Below are positions 50,701 through 59,141 of a stretch of DNA of 64,000 nucleotides, piece after piece. The stretch is taken from NCBI GenBank assembly GCA_031397815.1, contig JANNMJ010000168.1, positions 1-64,000 of the forward strand, in the 5' to 3' direction. The position numbers were made by a program, and so were the translations under genes. The first letter of the stretch is position 1, and each line of letters opens with the position of its first letter. The notes beneath the pieces were generated by a model. The model was not told the origin of the DNA. It made no database searches and was given only the letters and a program-made list of their open reading frames with translations. Origin of the DNA: JANNMJ01 sp031397815. Its GTDB lineage: Bacteria; Bacteroidota; Bacteroidia; Cytophagales; Hymenobacteraceae.

Positions 50701-51457
50701 TCGGGTTGGTCAATAGGTTGGCGCACGCGACCGATGCCATCGGCGCCGCCGCCGGCTGGCTGTACGTAATCAGCTGCGAGCGGCTCGGGAAGGCCGTCCG
50801 GCCAATCAGAGCGTCCAGCCCCGTCAGCGTCAGGCTGCCGGTGGTCAGGACCGCCGTCAAGCTGCTCCAGACGCCGCTTAGGTTGATCGAGTTCGCCATC
50901 AGCACGCCCGGTAAGCCGGCTTCTGTGCCTGATACGAATACGCCGTTCACATTCCAGTACACGTTGGCCGGGCTGACTCCATCCAACACGATGTACACAT
51001 CCGGCGCCAGCGTCACGTCGGCGGCGAAATTGAACACGAACCGGTCGAAGGCGCTGCCGGTCAGGGTCCAGCGGGTGCCGCCGGGCAAAACGGCCGCCGT
51101 CGGGTACGTGTAAACGCCGGGGCTGAAGGTCTGGCTGGCCGTCAGGCTGAGCGGTTGCTGCCCGGTGAGCGCGGTGCAGTAAGCGCGGGCATTGGCCAGG
51201 CCCGTCAGCGCCGTTGCCACTGCTGCGGGCTGATTCCCGGGGTGATAAATCGCGCTGTCAGCCGTCAACGGACCGACTAAGCCCGCCCCGGCGCCCGCCA
51301 TACCGAGCGCGTGGACCCGTGAGGCCGCGTCGGTGGTGAGCGTATTGCCGCTCAGTAGGCTGTACTGCGCCGCCGTGCCCAGCGGCACCAAGTTGCTTTG
51401 CGCCCACGCGGTGCGGGGCCAGAAGCTACCCACGGCCCCGCAGAGCCAAAGGGTCAA
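47789..51457 (-). CDS. Ice-binding-like (DUF3494) T9SS surface protein, probable phase-variable start
   Basis: At least 1222 residues. The first 220 form a DUF3494 ice-binding-like domain (LVPLGTAAQYSLLSGNTLT, SPANVYWNVNGVFVSG, LTLTGLDALIGR). A jelly-roll-like region, an Ig-like segment (YAWQVNGQTIATGTNPLVV), a long beta-helix (about 640-1050) and a T9SS end (IGFASPNPVSSEARIRFLLP, LRNGVYPYSVIADE) follow. The TTG at 51457 is only the first in-frame start codon. The basic n-region of the signal peptide (RLNSARWGFFL) lies upstream, ending at a C20 tract, and the better TTG at 51528 is one base out of frame at this tract length. Ice or adhesion functions are inferred from the family. Confidence 0.82.
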   Translation of the reverse strand: MTLWLCGAVGSFWPRTAWAQSNLVPLGTAAQYSLLSGNTLTTDAASRVHALGMAGAGAGLVGPLTADSAIYHPGNQPAAVATALTGLANARAYCTALTGQQPLSLTASQTFSPGVYTYPTAAVLPGGTRWTLTGSAFDRFVFNFAADVTLAPDVYIVLDGVSPANVYWNVNGVFVSGTEAGLPGVLMANSINLSGVWSSLTAVLTTGSLTLTGLDALIGRTAFPSRSQLITYSQPAAAPMASVACANLLTNPSFETPETGIRWPRSRSNLHIPDMQCRLAGGDVGGWATANMASPDWFRRGAPLAPLNINQPNGLTTNLSIPVNDMGTADTRSSTDSSYIGIYCSNSLNSYREYAFQPMPVPLQSARRYYVEFYSRLASNSTLGAPDLGARFSTTCPYQTRSTTMLDASNAPLLPHISQHNGGFLGFNDVTQWVRTAGCYLATGGEQFLTLGYYNDVSGARLTSDDGTGTNTPIAGLGNGFSGAYYYLDEVTVSPFPQPVLTFTGNTDCLRRSYTLDFTCLLPASSGATYAWQVNGQTIATGTNPLVVTPLTTTTYTLVTTVPGLGTDPATVDQQPITITVPPVVVLAGTKTGGANYPAATYWVNGPLTFTQGTYTFAPGSVVRVNPETNITVGNGATLIAQATTFTAAHCSQMWAGLTVAATAKGLCLGRTGDNLSTALPATAGWGQQNPVSEISYARTAISWQSPPTTPVRVLHTRFWNNLNGLNAATGATATSAVVAAGSAVVNCLFDSNPAQFRSVNTDEYMHVAVNLDGWNYQNTRIAGNRFLRCVVGILLRTTTTASKVTIADRNEFGALMVGIKAMNPGAALTVSGNRFVYGYPSSYPLSAALMTRFNTAWPSVMTGLTNKVTGLYVYGSLTNTTGTLTVQANDFGLNSYPNNFPATWTYPQRGVVVDLINSPYLISDNTFSNLETGLRLGLQYGGNATSKVASNQFYNNNTGLALFRPSGPVPATTPVFWPQCNTFRRSNTGGANSVGIRVESGLAVVFDNWEKRTTPAPNFPAGRPWQEFMKNRFDDQSGTNQRMRYLANASTTAIVYTAYEDQDALVPYTINLKNELSLASRQTNFSISWAFNTQTGLTRQYTTAKSCTNQDGMNDGFNPTRGLGIGDSTTTPAQPYIGFASPNPVSSEARIRFLLPTEVKRAQVVVRDLESGKIVWQQAIASETTEILLSVKSLRNGVYPYSVIADEVVLGTRRLLVNHTD

Positions 51458-51490
51458 GAAAAAGCCCCACCGGGCCGAGTTGAGGCGCGT

Positions 51491-51510
51491 GGGGGGGGGG
51501 GGGGGGGGGG
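51491..51510. repeat. Poly-G/poly-C tract of 20 bases
   Basis: Twenty G residues on the plus strand, hence C20 on the coding strand of the ice-binding-like gene, between the likely start codon (TTG, 51528-51526) and the signal peptide. No other homopolymer of this length occurs in the window. Confidence 0.95.
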
Positions 51511-51891
51511 TATAAAAAAGTTTAACAACGGAAGAGAAAAATTGGAGGAAAAAAAACCGATGGAAACGCGAGGAGATAGGTTCGTGCAGAGAGTGAGTCA
51601 GCCGACGGCCCGGCGGTTCCGGGCGGAAGACTGATGGTCAAATGTAGAGTAAAATTTAGAATTTTCCAACGTACTGTGATTGCAGATCACTTGAACCGGC
51701 TCGCTGAATGTCTAACGAAAAAGCCAAGCCACGAAAGGGCGAATTTTCGGCGCATGGGGGTTCTGTTTCCACGGATATTAGCTTTTGAGCGCGGGCCTGT
51801 TGCCTATAAATGCGTCTGCCCCGCTGTACAGTAGTACAACGGGGCAGGAGCTGGGTATTTGCGCGGAAATAGAGCCGAAAAATCGGTGTTT
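51511..51891. other. Intergenic region between purL and the ice-binding-like gene
   Basis: 381 bases without a credible gene. Near 51511-51570 it is A/T-rich on the side of the poly-G tract, as expected for a promoter or leader. A hairpin at 51815-51848 (TGCCCCGCTGTAC with GTACAACGGGGCA) lies downstream of purL and may end its transcript, though a T-run is lacking. Confidence 0.5.
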
Positions 51892-54159
51892 TTACTCGTC
51901 AGCCGCCAAAAGCAGCTCCAGCGCCGTGGCGTGCAGCTCGCGCAGCTCGCTGACGGTCGGGAAATCATCGGCATCGATGCGGATGGCGCCGTTTTCGGTC
52001 ACTTCGCCGAGCCACGTGAAGGGCACGTTGGCGGCTTGCAGGTGCGCCGTGACGGCGGCCGCTTGGTCAGGGGCGACGCTGACGACTACGCGGCTCTGGC
52101 TTTCCCCGAAAAGGTAGGCGTCTTTGCGGAAGGCGGGGTCGGTGCAGATGCGGAAGCCGAGGTTTTCGGTGCCGCTGGCGATGGCGCTTTCGGCGAGGGC
52201 CGCCCAGAGGCCGCCGTCGGCCACGTCGTGCGCCGATTGTACGTGCCCGCCCGCAATGAGCGCCGCGATGGCGCGCTGCACGGCCAGCTCTTCGTCGAGC
52301 AGGAAGGTGGGCGCGGGGGAGTTCGTGACGCCGCAGTAGCCGTAGAGGTACTCCGACGACGCCAAACAGTCGTGCGCCCGCCCCACGAGGAGCACGCGGT
52401 CGTGGACGCTGCGGAACGCCAAGCCGGTGGCGGTGGCGTGGTAATCTTCGAGGAGGCCGAGCATCCCGATGGTCGGCGTCGGGAAGACGGGGCCGTCGTC
52501 GGACGATTGGTTGTAGAAGCTCACGTTGCCGCCCGTGACGGGCGTACCGAGCGCCTCACACGCCCGCGACATCCCCTGAATCGCCCCGACAAATTGCCAG
52601 TAAACTTCCGGATTATACGGGTTCCCGAAATTGAGGCAGTTGGTGATGGCTAGCGGTTCGCCACCGGAGCAAACGATGTTGCGCGCGGCCTCGCAGACGG
52701 CAATGGCGGTCCCGACTTCCGGGTCGGCCTTCACGTAGCGGGCGTTACAGTCGACGGTCAGCGCGAGGGCTTTGGTGGTGCCTTTGACCTTCACGAGCGC
52801 CGCGTCGGCGGGCCGGTTGGTGGTGAGGGTCGCGGTGCCGACCATCGAGTCGTACTGGCGCGCTACCCAGCGCCGCGAGCAGCCGTTCGGCTGGCTCAGG
52901 AGCCACTCGCCAATCGCCACGTAATCTTCGGGCAGGCTGATGGTGTTGAGGTCGAATTTCTTCGATTCGGCGTAGTACGCCGGTTCGCGCCACTCGCGGT
53001 GGTAAACGGGGGCGCCGCCGCCTAGCACGAGGTCATCGGCGGGTACGTCGGCCACGAGCTGGCCGTGGCGGTAGTAGCGCAGGCGCTTGGTATCGGTCAC
53101 TTCGCCGATGCGGGCGCAGTACAAGTCCCACTTGGCGCAGATGCGCTCGATTTCGGCCTCTTGCCCTTTCTCGACCACAATCAGCATCCGCTCTTGGCTC
53201 TCGGAAAGCAGGATTTCGAACGGCAGCATTCCCGGCTGGCGCATCGGCACGAGGTCGAGGTTGATTTCCATCCCTACCTCGCCTTTGGCGCTCATCTCGG
53301 AAGTGGAGCAGGTGATACCGGCGGCGCCCATATCCTGCATTCCCACCACGCACCCAGAGGCGATGACTTCAAGGGTGGCTTCGAGGAGCAATTTCTCCTG
53401 AAAAGGGTCGCCGACCTGCACGCTGGGGAGTTTTTCGGTCGATTTATCCGAAATGTCTTCCGACGCGAACGTCGCGCCGTGGATGCCGTCTTTACCCGTC
53501 GCGGAGCCGACGATGTATACCGGGTTGCCGACGCCCGCCGCCGTGGCGCTAATCGTTTTCCCGACTTCCACGATGCCCGCCGAGAAGGCGTTCACGAGCG
53601 GATTGGTATTGTAACAGGGGTCGAAAAACAGCTCCCCGCCGACCGTCGGAATCCCGAACGCGTTGCCGTAATCGCCGATGCCGCGCACGACGCCGCGTAG
53701 CAGCCGCCGGGTTTTCGGCAGGGTAGGGTCGCCGAAGCGGAGGGAGTTGAGCTGCGCGATGGGCCGCGCGCCCATCGTGAAAATATCGCGGTTGATGCCG
53801 CCGACGCCCGTCGCCGCCCCTTGGTACGGTTCGATGGCGCTCGGGTGGTTATGCGACTCGATCTTGAACGAGCACGCCAGCCCGTCGCCGATATCCACCA
53901 GACCAGCGTTTTCTTCCCCGGCCTTCGCCAGCATCCGGGGCGAATCCTTCGGGAGCTTTTTCAGCCAGACGATAGAGTTCTTATAAGAGCAGTGTTCCGA
54001 CCACATCACCGAAAACACACTCAGCTCGGTGAAATTGGGCGTCCGGCCCAAGATGACCTGAATGCGAGCAAACTCTTCGGGCAGCAGCCCAAGCTTTCGG
54101 GCGGTTTCGACGGTAGGCAGCGCTTCGGCAGCAGGCGTAGGGACGGCGGCTTTTTCCAT
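51892..54159 (-). CDS. purL: Phosphoribosylformylglycinamidine synthase, PurL (small form)
   Basis: 755 residues, the size of the small PurL that needs PurQ and PurS partners. Motifs: ELSVFSVMWSEHCSYKNS, KIESHNHPSAIEPYQGAATG, GMQDMGAAGITCSTSEMSA, ESQERMLIVVEKGQ, FGNPYNPEVYWQFVGAIQG, TPVTGGNVSFYNQS and GGLWAALAESAI. It makes FGAM from FGAR, the fourth step of purine synthesis. No other pur gene is adjacent. A -7-like GACCTTTG at 54172-54165 lies only 5 bases from the ATG. Confidence 0.97.
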   Translation of the reverse strand: MEKAAVPTPAAEALPTVETARKLGLLPEEFARIQVILGRTPNFTELSVFSVMWSEHCSYKNSIVWLKKLPKDSPRMLAKAGEENAGLVDIGDGLACSFKIESHNHPSAIEPYQGAATGVGGINRDIFTMGARPIAQLNSLRFGDPTLPKTRRLLRGVVRGIGDYGNAFGIPTVGGELFFDPCYNTNPLVNAFSAGIVEVGKTISATAAGVGNPVYIVGSATGKDGIHGATFASEDISDKSTEKLPSVQVGDPFQEKLLLEATLEVIASGCVVGMQDMGAAGITCSTSEMSAKGEVGMEINLDLVPMRQPGMLPFEILLSESQERMLIVVEKGQEAEIERICAKWDLYCARIGEVTDTKRLRYYRHGQLVADVPADDLVLGGGAPVYHREWREPAYYAESKKFDLNTISLPEDYVAIGEWLLSQPNGCSRRWVARQYDSMVGTATLTTNRPADAALVKVKGTTKALALTVDCNARYVKADPEVGTAIAVCEAARNIVCSGGEPLAITNCLNFGNPYNPEVYWQFVGAIQGMSRACEALGTPVTGGNVSFYNQSSDDGPVFPTPTIGMLGLLEDYHATATGLAFRSVHDRVLLVGRAHDCLASSEYLYGYCGVTNSPAPTFLLDEELAVQRAIAALIAGGHVQSAHDVADGGLWAALAESAIASGTENLGFRICTDPAFRKDAYLFGESQSRVVVSVAPDQAAAVTAHLQAANVPFTWLGEVTENGAIRIDADDFPTVSELRELHATALELLLAADE

Positions 54160-54185
54160 ACGCGCAAAGGTCAGGGCAGAAACGC

Positions 54186-54226
54186 AAACGTCCCCCGTCC
54201 GGATGAAGGACGGGGGACGTTTTTAA
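54186..54226. terminator. Terminator downstream of the 1524-aa T9SS gene
   Basis: AAACGTCCCCCGTCC and GGACGGGGGACGTTT form a perfect stem around GGATGAA, with T-runs on both strands. It separates the T9SS gene from purL. Confidence 0.88.
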
Positions 54227-54275
54227 GGAGTTTCTGCTCGCCGACGGCGATTAGTGCCGTCGGGAATCAGCGCTG

Positions 54276-57200
54276 CTACTCCAGATTCAGTTTCCGGACG
54301 CTGAGGTTGCCATCAGCATCGGTCACTTTCAGCACGTAAACACCACGCGCAAGCTTCGTCAGGTCCAATTCGGCTTCGGCGTAGCCGTTAGCCTTGAGGC
54401 TCTGCGTCGTTACGGTGCGGCCGCTCAGGTCGGTGACCACCAACGAGTAGGCGTGTGCGCCAGCGTGATCGAGGGCGACCCGGAATACCCCGTTGCTTGG
54501 GTTCGGGAAGACGTTCACGCCTTGTGCGAAGGCCGATTCGATGCCGAAACCTACTGCGCCATCAACCGTGATATCGTCGATGAAGTTAGCATCGCCGAGG
54601 CTGTTGCTGAAGTTGCGGTTGACGCTCGACTGGAATTGCACGATGATGTTGTTCGTACCCACCCGGAAGCGCGTGATGTCGAACGACAGGAAGCGGTAAG
54701 GGCCGGTAGCCGGGCTAGCCGGGTTCGGCTGGTAGTTGGCATCGCCCACCACTGTGCCGTTCACCAATACCCGGAAGTTGACGTTCGAGAACAGCGCGGC
54801 TGCTCCGTTCGATACCTGCCGCAGGCTGAATGCCAGACGGATAGGCGTGCCCGCTGGTATGCCGGTTGGTTTCACGCACAGGGTGGCAATGGCCAAGTGG
54901 CTGGCGTTGAGCTGCCACGGGTTAGCACCTGGGCCGAGCGGGTCGGTCCAGGTAGAACCACCACCCGTCATCAGCATAGCCGTAGACGTGCTGACCCCAC
55001 GGCTTGGCGCCAACCCGATCCGGCTCAACGACTGAGTCTGGAGCGAGAGGCGGTCAATCGTGCTGTTCGGAGCGTCGAACGTTACAAGCGTCGGCAGCGT
55101 GTTCGCCTGCGTGTTGCAGAGGTTCACGGTGAGCGAGTTGTTGAACGCGAGCTGGTCGCCGGCGAGGTTGGTCGTCAGCGTCAGGTTGTAGCAGGGGGCC
55201 GTGGTGAGGTTGGCGGTCTGTGGGAATAACACGATTCCTTCAGCTTCGGGCGCCAGCGAGATGTTCGCGGTGGTGCTGACGACGGGACCGGTGCCGAGCT
55301 GATACGAGATCGGCAGGGTCGTGATCGGCGTAGTGCCCACGTTCTTCACCCGCACCTGAATCTGCTCGTTGCTGGTAAAGCCGCAAGCCGAACCAACCGG
55401 CAGGATGCCGAGTACCGAAACGTCGTTGGTCGGTCGCTGATAGATCGCCACATCATCGAAGGCAACGCCATCGTCGACGTCGTTGGCCGCTGGTGGGTTA
55501 GCGGTAGTAGCAGCGAAGACCACGCGGAAGCGGACCTGCGACTGACCGGCTGCCGATGTTCCCGTCAGCGAATGACGGTAGAGGACGTAACCGCCATTGC
55601 CCCCGCTCCAGCCTTGGCTGGTGCCGCCCGGCTGCGCGCCGATAGTAGCGGAATTGTACCAGTTCGGATCAGAAGCGGTACCGATGGTGCTCCAGGTAGC
55701 GCCAGCGTTGGTCGTGTACTGAATAGAGGCGCCATCGCGACCGCTTTCCGTCCGGAACCACAGCTTCAGCTCAATGAACGGATCGGTCAGCGTCGAGAGA
55801 TCGAAGCAAGGGCTTTCGACCGACGAGTTTTCGAGGTCGGTGTAACGCCCGGTGCCCAAACCGCCGGTTACCCAAGCGCGCGTGCCGGAGGCAGCGCCTT
55901 GAATCGTCGATTTCGCTGGCGTACCCAACGCCCAAGTGCCGCCTTTGGCATTCCAGCCGCCGGTGGTCGTCTCGAAGTTCTGTTGATAAGGAGCAGTCGG
56001 GGTGACGGCAATCAGCAGGTTGCAGACTTCCGCGCGAGCCGTGTCGTTGGTACGCAGCTGATCGCTGGCGAGCGTTGCGTAAGCCTTGAAGTTGTAGCAG
56101 CCACGAGCCGACAGGTCTTGCGGACGTGCGAAGAAGATTGGCTGCGACGTGTTCGGTGCGAGGTTGCTCGAGAAGGTGGTCGAGATGGTCCGCGTAGTGC
56201 CGCCGGGGGTGGTGTAGGTAACCGTAACCGGGAAGTTCGACTGTGCTGCCGTACCGCGGTTCGTTACCACTACGGTTACCAGCTCCGAGTTGGTCAGCGT
56301 GCAGCTCGATGTTGGTTGCGCGATGGCCGCGATGGCCAGGTCGTTGACGGCTGGCGGAGGTGGAGGCGTCAGGCCGATGATTTTGAAATCATCGAACGCG
56401 AAGCCGTCGGTGTTCGTGAAGCCATCCGAAGCAAACGCGAATCGGAAGCGCACGCTTGGCTGGTTGGCCAGCTGGGGCATCGTGTGGGTAGAAACGACGT
56501 ACGTACCCGAGCCTTGGATTTGCGGGAACCCGCCGCCGTCGCCGGTCCAGCCGGAGGTTTGGCCGCCGGGGTTAGCGCCGATGCTGCCGTCGTTGAACCA
56601 GTTGTCGGGGTCGCCCACGGCGCCTACGTTCTGCCAGGTAGCGCCACCGTCGATGGAGCTTTGGAATACCGTACCGTCGTTGCCGGAGTTAGAGTGCCAC
56701 CAGATCTGCATCTCAACGGATGGAAGCCCCAAGCCCGTGAAGTCGAAGCAAGGGCTGATCACATACGAGTTCTCGTTGTTGTTGTAGTTGCCGGTCAGGT
56801 TCGTTGTCCATGCGTTGACGCCGGATGCGGCGCCGCTGATGGTTGCCTTAGCTGGCTCGCCGAGCTGCCACGAGGAAGCCGAACCGCCGGTTGCCCAGCC
56901 GGCCGCACCGTTTTCGAAGTTCTGCGTGTAAGGGAACGCCGAAACGGGCGTCACGATCGTGAGCGTCGTGTTCTGAGCGGCGTCGTTGGTCGCGTTACCG
57001 TCGCCGGGCATGTTGGTCGTCGCCGTGAATACGAACGTGCCTTGCCCGCCGGGGTTGAACTGGGCCGGGAACGTGAACGTCGCGGTAGCGCCGGGGGCCA
57101 ATGGGCCAGCGAACGTAGCAGTTACCGGGGCACCACCGTTCACGGTGTACGTCACGGGAATGTTCGACTGAGACGCCGAACCGTAGTTCTGCAACCGCAC

Positions 57201-58850
57201 CGTTACGTTGGATGGGTTCGACGAGCACGACGTGCCCGTCAGGGGCGCCGTGATAGCGGCCACGCCCACATCAACCGCCGAGGGCTGGTAAATCTGGAAG
57301 TTATCGAACGCGAAACCATCATCGGTGCCGGAGCCTTCGGAAGCGAAGGCGATCCGCAGCCGGACGCTTGGCTGGTTGGCCAAGCCAGACAGCACGTGCT
57401 TAGCCGTCAGCCAGCCGCCCGAGCCGTTGATTGGGGGGAAACCGTTGCCGTTGCCCGTCCAGCCTTCTTGTTGACCGCCGGGGTTACCGTTGAGCGTGCT
57501 GTCATTATACCAGTTGTCGGGGTCGCCCACGGCGCCCACATTCTGCCACGTAGCGCCACCATCGATGGAGCTTTGCAGCACTGCACCGTCGTAGCTGCTT
57601 TCTGACTGCCACCAGATCTTCAGCTCAACTGTTGGTAGAGCCAGCGAGGAGAAGTCGAAGCACGGGCTGAGGACGAACGAGTTTTCGTTGTTGTTGTAAG
57701 GCGCGGTCAGGTTCGTGATCCACGAGTTCGGCCCGGAGAAAGCCGAGTTGATGACCCCCTTCGCCGGCGTGCCGAGCGCCCAGCTCGACAGGGTGCCGCC
57801 CGAAGACCAGCCGCCCGCGCCATTGTCGAAGGTTTCGTTGTACGGGAAGCTGGTGATCGGGGTGATGATCGTCAGCGCCGGGTTGGAGGGAGCCGCGTTG
57901 TTCGATGCGTTACCGTCGCCGGCCAGGTTGGTGGTAGCCGTGAAGGTGTACGTACCGTTACCAGCGGGCGTGTAGGGCGTCGGGAAGGTAAAGACGGCCG
58001 TAGCACCCGGAGCCAGCGGCCCTGCGAACGTAGCAGTTACCGGCGCGCCGCCGTTCACGGTGTAGCTCACCGGAATGTTCGACTGAGGCGCCGAACCGAA
58101 GTTCTGTAACCGCACCGTCACGTTCACCGGGTTCGCCGAGCACGTGCTGCCCGTGCCGGGAACGGTAATGGCGGCAACCCCCACGTCGGACGCGGAAGGC
58201 TGGTAAATCTGGAAGTTGTCGAAGGCAAAGCCGTCGTCGGTACCAGAGCCGTCGGAAGCAAATGCAATCCGCAGCCGAACATTGGTTTGGCCTGCCAACC
58301 CCGTCAGCGCGTGTTTGGCCGTTACCCAGCCGCCGCTACCAGCAGCATCGCGCCCCGACCAGCCTTCCTGTTGGCCGCCGGGCGCGCCACCGATGGTGTT
58401 GTCGGTGTACCAGTTGTCGGGGTCACCGAAGGCGCCCACATTCTGCCACGTGATGCCACCATTGATGGAGCTTTGCAGGACGGCGCCGTCCCAGCTGAAT
58501 TCGTTTTGCCACCAAATTTTCATCTCCACGATGGGCAAAGCCAGCGACGAGAAGTTGAAGCAAGGGCTGATGACATCGCCACTGACGTTGTCAGCGTAAT
58601 CACCGGTCAGACCGCCCGTAATCCACGAGTTCGGCCCGGAGAAAGCGGTGTTGATAACCGTTTTAGCCGGTGTCCCGAGCGTCCAGTCGACGTTACTCGT
58701 TGGCGAAGTCCAGCCGCCGGGGCCGGCGTCGAAGTTCTCGCTGTATGGAAACGAGCTGATTGGGTTGGTGCAGGGAAGTGTCTGAGCACTTACACTGCCG
58801 ATGGCTGCTAGCGCGCACGCGACGGGCAGCAGGAGGTAACGTTTCTTCAT
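54276..58850 (-). CDS. Large T9SS surface protein with four MAM-like/CARDB-like repeat modules
   Basis: 1524 residues from the ATG at 58850, with signal peptide MKKRYLLLPVACALAAIGSV to SAQ. Four modules of about 300 residues follow. Each begins with a jelly-roll (MAM-like) part (FPYSENFDAGPGGW, FPYNETFDNGAGGW, FPYTQNFENGAAGW, PYQQNFETTTGGW) containing SPCFDFSSLALPTVELKIWW and DDGFAFDNFQIYQ words. A CARDB-like part (NVTVRLQNFGSAPQSNIPVS) ends each module. A further jelly-roll and a T9SS domain (VNVFPNPSNGVFRVAL, LARGVYVLKVTDADGNLSVR) end the chain. The first three modules are near-identical in places even at the DNA level. Adhesion or glycan binding is likely but unproved. Confidence 0.9.
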   Translation of the reverse strand: MKKRYLLLPVACALAAIGSVSAQTLPCTNPISSFPYSENFDAGPGGWTSPTSNVDWTLGTPAKTVINTAFSGPNSWITGGLTGDYADNVSGDVISPCFNFSSLALPIVEMKIWWQNEFSWDGAVLQSSINGGITWQNVGAFGDPDNWYTDNTIGGAPGGQQEGWSGRDAAGSGGWVTAKHALTGLAGQTNVRLRIAFASDGSGTDDGFAFDNFQIYQPSASDVGVAAITVPGTGSTCSANPVNVTVRLQNFGSAPQSNIPVSYTVNGGAPVTATFAGPLAPGATAVFTFPTPYTPAGNGTYTFTATTNLAGDGNASNNAAPSNPALTIITPITSFPYNETFDNGAGGWSSGGTLSSWALGTPAKGVINSAFSGPNSWITNLTAPYNNNENSFVLSPCFDFSSLALPTVELKIWWQSESSYDGAVLQSSIDGGATWQNVGAVGDPDNWYNDSTLNGNPGGQQEGWTGNGNGFPPINGSGGWLTAKHVLSGLANQPSVRLRIAFASEGSGTDDGFAFDNFQIYQPSAVDVGVAAITAPLTGTSCSSNPSNVTVRLQNYGSASQSNIPVTYTVNGGAPVTATFAGPLAPGATATFTFPAQFNPGGQGTFVFTATTNMPGDGNATNDAAQNTTLTIVTPVSAFPYTQNFENGAAGWATGGSASSWQLGEPAKATISGAASGVNAWTTNLTGNYNNNENSYVISPCFDFTGLGLPSVEMQIWWHSNSGNDGTVFQSSIDGGATWQNVGAVGDPDNWFNDGSIGANPGGQTSGWTGDGGGFPQIQGSGTYVVSTHTMPQLANQPSVRFRFAFASDGFTNTDGFAFDDFKIIGLTPPPPPAVNDLAIAAIAQPTSSCTLTNSELVTVVVTNRGTAAQSNFPVTVTYTTPGGTTRTISTTFSSNLAPNTSQPIFFARPQDLSARGCYNFKAYATLASDQLRTNDTARAEVCNLLIAVTPTAPYQQNFETTTGGWNAKGGTWALGTPAKSTIQGAASGTRAWVTGGLGTGRYTDLENSSVESPCFDLSTLTDPFIELKLWFRTESGRDGASIQYTTNAGATWSTIGTASDPNWYNSATIGAQPGGTSQGWSGGNGGYVLYRHSLTGTSAAGQSQVRFRVVFAATTANPPAANDVDDGVAFDDVAIYQRPTNDVSVLGILPVGSACGFTSNEQIQVRVKNVGTTPITTLPISYQLGTGPVVSTTANISLAPEAEGIVLFPQTANLTTAPCYNLTLTTNLAGDQLAFNNSLTVNLCNTQANTLPTLVTFDAPNSTIDRLSLQTQSLSRIGLAPSRGVSTSTAMLMTGGGSTWTDPLGPGANPWQLNASHLAIATLCVKPTGIPAGTPIRLAFSLRQVSNGAAALFSNVNFRVLVNGTVVGDANYQPNPASPATGPYRFLSFDITRFRVGTNNIIVQFQSSVNRNFSNSLGDANFIDDITVDGAVGFGIESAFAQGVNVFPNPSNGVFRVALDHAGAHAYSLVVTDLSGRTVTTQSLKANGYAEAELDLTKLARGVYVLKVTDADGNLSVRKLNLE

Positions 58851-59039
58851 TATTTGCAAGAAAAGAACGGAACGTTTGGTTGATATGGAAGCGGCCAGAG
58901 GAGCCAATGAGGGCAGAAATGAGTCGGAACGAAAAGGCAGGAAGGATGGGAAAAGATCGTCCGACGCTCTAAAAGTAGCGACAATTCCTCAAAAAGCCCT
59001 AATTGCTTCTTTTGTCGATTGTTCCGATGTAGGTAGAAA

Positions 59040-59070
59040 TTGGATAGGCCGCGCCTGAAACGTACCTTTG
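59040..59070 (+). promoter_or_regulatory. Promoter of atpD-atpC
   Basis: TTG at 59040-59042, 20-base spacer, TACCTTTG at 59063-59070: a textbook Bacteroidota promoter 71 bases before the atpD ATG. The rest of the 291-base divergent gap (58851-59039) shows no other feature. Confidence 0.88.
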
Positions 59071-59141
59071 CGGCCCGAAGCGCGAAGCGGCTGTCCCGGT
59101 CGCTGTAAATGCTTCGTTTTCACGCCAATCCTCCTCAATTT

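Noticed and set aside
51491..51510. Poly-G tract as a mere sequencing or assembly artefact
   Set aside because: Possible, and its exact length should be treated with care. However, it sits precisely between a plausible start and the signal peptide, where a phase-variable tract is expected, so it is kept as a finding.
54165..54172. Functional -7 box for purL
   Set aside because: GACCTTTG lies 5 bases from the ATG and has no TTG 19-21 bases upstream, so a promoter there would start inside the coding region.
55572..57605. 677-aa open frame antisense to the large T9SS protein
   Set aside because: It mirrors the internal repeats of the sense gene; the repeats in the antisense product follow from the DNA repeats, not from selection.
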